Shown piece by piece: positions 60,925-64,000 of a stretch of DNA of 64,000 nucleotides. The first letter of the stretch is position 1; each line of letters begins with the position of its first letter. Below the pieces are notes generated by a model, which did not search any database, had not been told where the DNA came from, and saw nothing but the letters and a program-made list of their open reading frames with translations. The stretch lies in the NCBI GenBank assembly GCA_030649955.1, contig JAUSFD010000003.1:1-64000 (forward strand), in the 5' to 3' direction. The position numbers and the translations under genes are program-made. This DNA comes from Candidatus Peregrinibacteria bacterium. GTDB lineage: Bacteria; Patescibacteriota; Gracilibacteria; Peribacterales; Peribacteraceae.

Positions 60925-62448
60925 CTACGTGAGCGGTGGAAAGAGGATCGCAGGTTCCCCTACTGTCTTCCAATCCGTCACACCACCCCATGTCTTCATC
61001 GCGTCTGTGAGAACGAAGTCCTTCGCGAGCATCTGGTCTGCGTACGGGAGTCCCAACTGCACGCTCATCTTCTGCGCAGTCTCTGGAATGAATGGCAGGA
61101 GGAGGAGAGACACGTGGCGGAGGACTTCCGCAAAGTTCGAGAGCACCTGCATTTTCTCTTCCCCCTTCATCGTCCACGGCGCAGTGGTCTGCATCGCGAC
61201 GTTCGCGTGCTCGACGAGAGTCATCGCTTGCTGGATTCCTGTATGGAGTGCAAACGTGTTCATTGCTTCCGCGTATCCCTTCCAGGCAACGTCGACTTCC
61301 TTCGAGAGCTCGGTCTTCATATTTCCTCGGTTCATCTCTGCTGACTCTCGCTTGAGCAGAACGAGGACACGATTGAGCAAGTTCCCTAGCTGATTGCGCA
61401 GCTTCGCATTGTAGAGTTCATCGAACCGCTTCCACGAGAAATCCCCGTCATTCCCCACGGGAATTTCGTGACTTAAGTAGAAGCGCAGCGCATCGACATG
61501 GTACTTCGAGAGCACTTCCTCTGGTGCGACGACATTCCCGAGCGATTTGCTCATCTTCTGCCCTTCGCTGGTGAGGAAACCGTGGATGAGGAGCCGGTCT
61601 GGAGTTCGTACCTTCGCGTGCTTCAACATCGCTGGCCAGATGAGCGCATGGAAGCGCGCAATGTCCTTCCCAATGACGTGAGTAACTTCCGCATCGTCCC
61701 ACCACTCCCCTTCCGCATGATCGGTGAGGAGCCCGAGACCAGAGATATAATTGGTGAGGGCATCGCACCACACGTACATCACCTGGTTGGGATCATCAGG
61801 AACAGGAACGCCCCAGGAGAGACTCGACTTCGGGCGGGAGAAGGAGACATCCTCGAGTCCCTGTTCGATGAGGGAGAGCGTCTCCTGAGCGCGGAAGCTC
61901 GGGACAATGTGGTAGCTCTTCGCAAGGAGTTTCGTGAGCCAGTCACTCTCGCGTGCCAGGAGGAAGAACCAGTTCTCCTCCTTCACTTCTTGGGGGACGA
62001 GATTGTGGTCCGGGCATTTGCCGTCGACTAAATCCTTCGCCGTGACGAAGCGCTCGCACCCACTGCAGTAGAGACCGCTGTACGTTCGCTTCTCCAATGC
62101 ACCCGCCTTCATCAATCGCTTCCAGAGTTCGATCACCGTCGGCCAGTGCACTTGCTGATCACTTGTGCGGATGAATGTATCCGAAGAGATCTGGAGTTTC
62201 GCGTAGAGATCGCGGAAGAGCGGGACATTTCGATCGACCAGTTCCTTCGGTGTGAGGTTCTCCTTCTTCGCCGTCGTCTGGATCTTGATGCCGTGCTCAT
62301 CGGTCCCGATCTGGAACCGCACGGGATCCCCGCGCAACCGGAACCAGCGCGCGCTCACATCCGCAAGGACCTTCTCCAGGACGTGCCCCATGTGCGGAGG
62401 AGCATTGGGGTAGTCGATAGCCGTCGTGATGTACTGGCGCTGTGGCAT
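60925..62448 (-). CDS. metG: Methionyl-tRNA synthetase
   Basis: Class I enzyme charging tRNA-Met. The 507-residue product starts MPQRQYITTAIDYPNAPPHM with the HIGH-like PPHMGHV. It has a CSGC...CPDH zinc element (ERFVTAKDLVDGKCPDHN), WFFLLARESDWLTKLL, the KMSKS motif KMSKSLGNVV and the helical anticodon domain. It lacks a C-terminal Trbp111-like domain. Confidence 0.96.
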   Translation of the reverse strand: MPQRQYITTAIDYPNAPPHMGHVLEKVLADVSARWFRLRGDPVRFQIGTDEHGIKIQTTAKKENLTPKELVDRNVPLFRDLYAKLQISSDTFIRTSDQQVHWPTVIELWKRLMKAGALEKRTYSGLYCSGCERFVTAKDLVDGKCPDHNLVPQEVKEENWFFLLARESDWLTKLLAKSYHIVPSFRAQETLSLIEQGLEDVSFSRPKSSLSWGVPVPDDPNQVMYVWCDALTNYISGLGLLTDHAEGEWWDDAEVTHVIGKDIARFHALIWPAMLKHAKVRTPDRLLIHGFLTSEGQKMSKSLGNVVAPEEVLSKYHVDALRFYLSHEIPVGNDGDFSWKRFDELYNAKLRNQLGNLLNRVLVLLKRESAEMNRGNMKTELSKEVDVAWKGYAEAMNTFALHTGIQQAMTLVEHANVAMQTTAPWTMKGEEKMQVLSNFAEVLRHVSLLLLPFIPETAQKMSVQLGLPYADQMLAKDFVLTDAMKTWGGVTDWKTVGEPAILFPPLT

Positions 62449-62467
62449 GCGATCGGTAGTCCGAGAA

Positions 62468-62533
62468 AAGGATTGGGATTTGGATTGGGATTTGGGACGA
62501 ATCTCCTAATCCTAATCCTAATCCTAATCCTCA
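62468..62533. repeat. Variable-word inverted repeat, GGATTGGGATTT/CCTAAT type
   Basis: The left arm (62468-62499) repeats GGATTGGGATTT words. The right arm (62503-62533) is CCTAAT times four plus CCTCA, the complementary word set. It ends 8 bp before the stop of the pilin-like gene. Confidence 0.9.
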
Positions 62534-62540
62534 CAGGCTC

Positions 62541-62942
62541 TCACGTCGACCGCACCACAACACCCGCAAGGTAGTTCACGATGGTGTCCGTCAGGATTGC
62601 GAGGATGAGACCCGCAATCGCGTAGGTGGCGATCTTCTTCGCTTCCGTCGTCCCCTCCTCATTGCCCTGCGACATGATCATCTTGATACCAGCGTAGATC
62701 AGCACAGCGACGGCGGTTCCGCCGATGAGCTCCATCATGAAACGGATGGCCTTGATGAAGAACGACTTGTTGGGGTCCATACCTACCGCCTCGCGTCCGA
62801 CGTCGAAGAACGGGAGCACCCGTCCGATCTGTGTCCACATCGCTGCGATACTCGGATCATTACTGCCGATCGTATCGACAGCCACAGCAAGGGCGTCGGG
62901 GATGAGGATGCCAATGGAGAAGGCGATGATCGCGGTCGTCAT
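62541..62942 (-). CDS. T4SS-pilin-like (TrbC/VirB2-type) membrane protein
   Basis: From the ATG at 62942 (MTTAIIAFSIGILIPDALAV) the product is 133 residues. It has a signal-like helix, a linker, then two membrane helices around the polar stretch MIMSQGNEEGTTEAKKIA. This SQG-x-EE layout matches the gene at 1892. The start overlaps the stop of the upstream gene (TCAT at 62939-62942), so it is translationally coupled to it. A frame running to 63500 is spurious. Confidence 0.83.
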   Translation of the reverse strand: MTTAIIAFSIGILIPDALAVAVDTIGSNDPSIAAMWTQIGRVLPFFDVGREAVGMDPNKSFFIKAIRFMMELIGGTAVAVLIYAGIKMIMSQGNEEGTTEAKKIATYAIAGLILAILTDTIVNYLAGVVVRST

Positions 62943-63559
62943 AGATTCAGGTTGAGGAAGGCTTCCACGAGCGCCCGACCGAGGTTCACGACAATCGCGC
63001 CGATGATCGCCCAGCGGATCGTGGCCGTGCCCTTCGTATACTCGTCGGACTTCCCACCGGAGAGCACCATGCGGGTGCCCGCGAACATGAGGACGATGAG
63101 GAAGGCGACGTTGAACAGGAGCAGGATGATCCGCACCGCAGCGGGCAGCAGCCCGCCGAAGAGGAACTCTTCGTTGTTGCCCTGGCCATAGTTCTCCGTG
63201 GAAACGAACTCGACGATGGTCTGGGAGACGAGCGCGAGTCCGAGGCCGAGCAGCGCATAGATCACTCCCTGCTTCCCCTTCGTGATCTTCGTCTCGTCGC
63301 CCATGGAGAGGAGCATCTGCACACCACCCCACACGGTGAAGATCACCGCGCCGCCCGCAGCGAGGTTGATAAGGATACGGATGGCTTCGGGGAGGGTTTT
63401 CTCGAAGAGGACGTCCTGCGGCTGCACGAACTGCGCACCACCTCCCGGACAGTTCGCGAGTCCCTCGCAGATCACAGGTGGGAGCACCTCGACCGCCCAT
63501 GCGGCATCAATGAGCACTGTCCGGAGGAGCGCCGTAAGGAATGTGAGGAGGGGGAGCAT
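62939..63559 (-). CDS. Pilin-like membrane protein with duplicated two-helix module
   Basis: The 206-residue product (MLPLLTFLTALLRTVLIDAA signal) carries two copies of the two-helix pilin module. The first is IRILINLAAGGAVIFTVWGG with the polar SMGDETKITKGKQG, then a second helix. The second is VRIILLLFNVAFLIVLMFAG with GGKSDEYTKGTATIRWA, then another helix. Two Cys (VICEGLANC) sit near the mature N-terminus. It is coupled downstream to the 62541 gene and follows the 63560 gene, forming a three-gene pilin-like operon. Confidence 0.8.
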   Translation of the reverse strand: MLPLLTFLTALLRTVLIDAAWAVEVLPPVICEGLANCPGGGAQFVQPQDVLFEKTLPEAIRILINLAAGGAVIFTVWGGVQMLLSMGDETKITKGKQGVIYALLGLGLALVSQTIVEFVSTENYGQGNNEEFLFGGLLPAAVRIILLLFNVAFLIVLMFAGTRMVLSGGKSDEYTKGTATIRWAIIGAIVVNLGRALVEAFLNLNL

Positions 63560-64000
63560 CTAGATGTAGAACGAGGGATTCAGTGTGCGGAGGATGAACG
63601 TTCCGAACACGAGGATGAGCAATCCGAAGAGCGACCAGTACAACCGGTCGAGACCGCTCTGCCGCGCCGCCTGATCCCCACCGGAGATCATCACCTGGAT
63701 ACCGCCGACCATCGCCATGAACACCGCAACTCCGGCAGCCATTCCCGAGAGCCAGGGCCAGAGGGTGTTGATGTACGCGAAGAACGTATCGAGCTTCGGC
63801 AGCGCCGGGATCATCGTCGTGCCCCCGATGGGTTCGAGGAGCTGCATGTTGTTGGAAATCGGGACAGCCGTCGCGGACGAGGTTGCTGCACTTGAGGCAG
63901 CAGCACTCGATGCTGCGGACGGAATGATCACCGCAGCGGGACCGGGGAGACCCGGTGTGGTTGGAGCGGGACCAGGTGGTGTTGAAGTTATCGTCGCAGC
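63560..64000 (-). CDS. Pilin-like membrane protein (5' end beyond window)
   Basis: The frame is open to the window edge (minus strand), so the N-terminus is missing. The visible 146 residues are a Pro/Ala/Ser/Thr-rich linker followed by membrane helices: SGMAAGVAVFMAMVGGIQVM, the polar ISGGDQAARQSGLDRL, and SLFGLLILVFGTFILRTL. This is the same module as the two downstream genes. Its stop TAG adjoins the next gene's ATG. A GTG at 63931 is an internal possible start. Confidence 0.78.
   Translation of the reverse strand, partial: AATITSTPPGPAPTTPGLPGPAAVIIPSAASSAAASSAATSSATAVPISNNMQLLEPIGGTTMIPALPKLDTFFAYINTLWPWLSGMAAGVAVFMAMVGGIQVMISGGDQAARQSGLDRLYWSLFGLLILVFGTFILRTLNPSFYI

Noticed and set aside
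1-64000. UGA recoding to glycine (Gracilibacteria-type code)
   Set aside because: Several conserved genes end cleanly at TGA with family-typical lengths (for example the B3/B4 neighbour cdd, fmt and metG contexts), and no conserved protein needs read-through.
1-64000. CRISPR array
   Set aside because: The tandem words are contiguous 6-8 bp units without regular 25-40 bp repeats and unique spacers, and no cas gene is present.

Overview
The window looks like a chromosomal segment of a candidate-phyla-radiation (Patescibacteria) bacterium, most like the Peregrinibacteria/Peribacteria. This is inferred from gene content: several small T4SS-pilin-like membrane proteins plus a VirB4 ATPase, an archaeal-type PEP carboxylase, a PUR-domain protein, CBU_0592-type and other tiny membrane proteins, DNxD-type surface repeats and many lineage-specific proteins. 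UGA is used as a stop throughout, so the UGA=Gly code of Gracilibacteria/Absconditabacteria is excluded. The DNA is GC-rich by eye except for an AT-rich patch at about 32950-34150. I found no rRNA, CRISPR array, transposase or prophage module.

Layout. 1-4450: SLH-like gene end, truB, membrane proteins, T4SS-pilin-like gene, PRC-barrel gene divergent from prs, secreted Ser-rich protein. 4488-9650: tRNA-Ile, small membrane proteins, B3/B4 protein, large secreted protein, ruvC, cytidine deaminase, PH-like membrane protein. 9790-16930: recF, NUDIX, L33, EamA transporter, trxB, gdhA, CADD-like protein, binding protein. 16940-21670: phosphoribosyltransferase, two methyltransferases, paired 2-TM proteins, GIY-YIG, tRNA-Leu. 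21668-24390: MurL and MurD, an alternative route to D-Glu in peptidoglycan. 24712-26944: grpE and ppcA. 27078-31621: a copper/disulfide envelope island. 31727-33970: two tandem toxin-antitoxin pairs, an AT-rich amino-acid-kinase gene and tRNA-Met with partial tRNA copies around it. 34212-42620: hypotheticals, a secreted Hcp-like protein, DEAD helicase, M28 peptidase, two GT39-like proteins and an alpha/beta hydrolase. 42592-50546: Ser/Thr kinase, Asp-rich repeat proteins, then a wall cluster (MurF-like, DegT-like, FemX-like). 50674-57894: deacetylase lipoprotein, argS, lipoprotein, VirB4. 57991-64000: nrnA, rbfA, fmt, PUR-domain protein, metG and three T4SS-pilin-like genes running off the edge.

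Two window-wide patterns stand out. First, about thirty genes have a -10-like box (TACACT, TATACT, TAGAAT, TATAGT and similar) 6-10 nt before the start codon, usually without a Shine-Dalgarno, which predicts leaderless or nearly leaderless mRNAs and fixes many starts. Second, many gaps between transcription units hold an inverted repeat whose arms are 6-8 bp words in tandem. The word differs at each locus, the arms often touch a stop codon, and similar word arrays lie in frame inside several genes. These resemble the heptamer STRR repeats of cyanobacteria.

Functionally the segment is dominated by envelope biology (peptidoglycan precursor and bridge synthesis, lipoproteins, copper and thiol handling, a minimal T4SS-like system) mixed with translation and recombination housekeeping genes.
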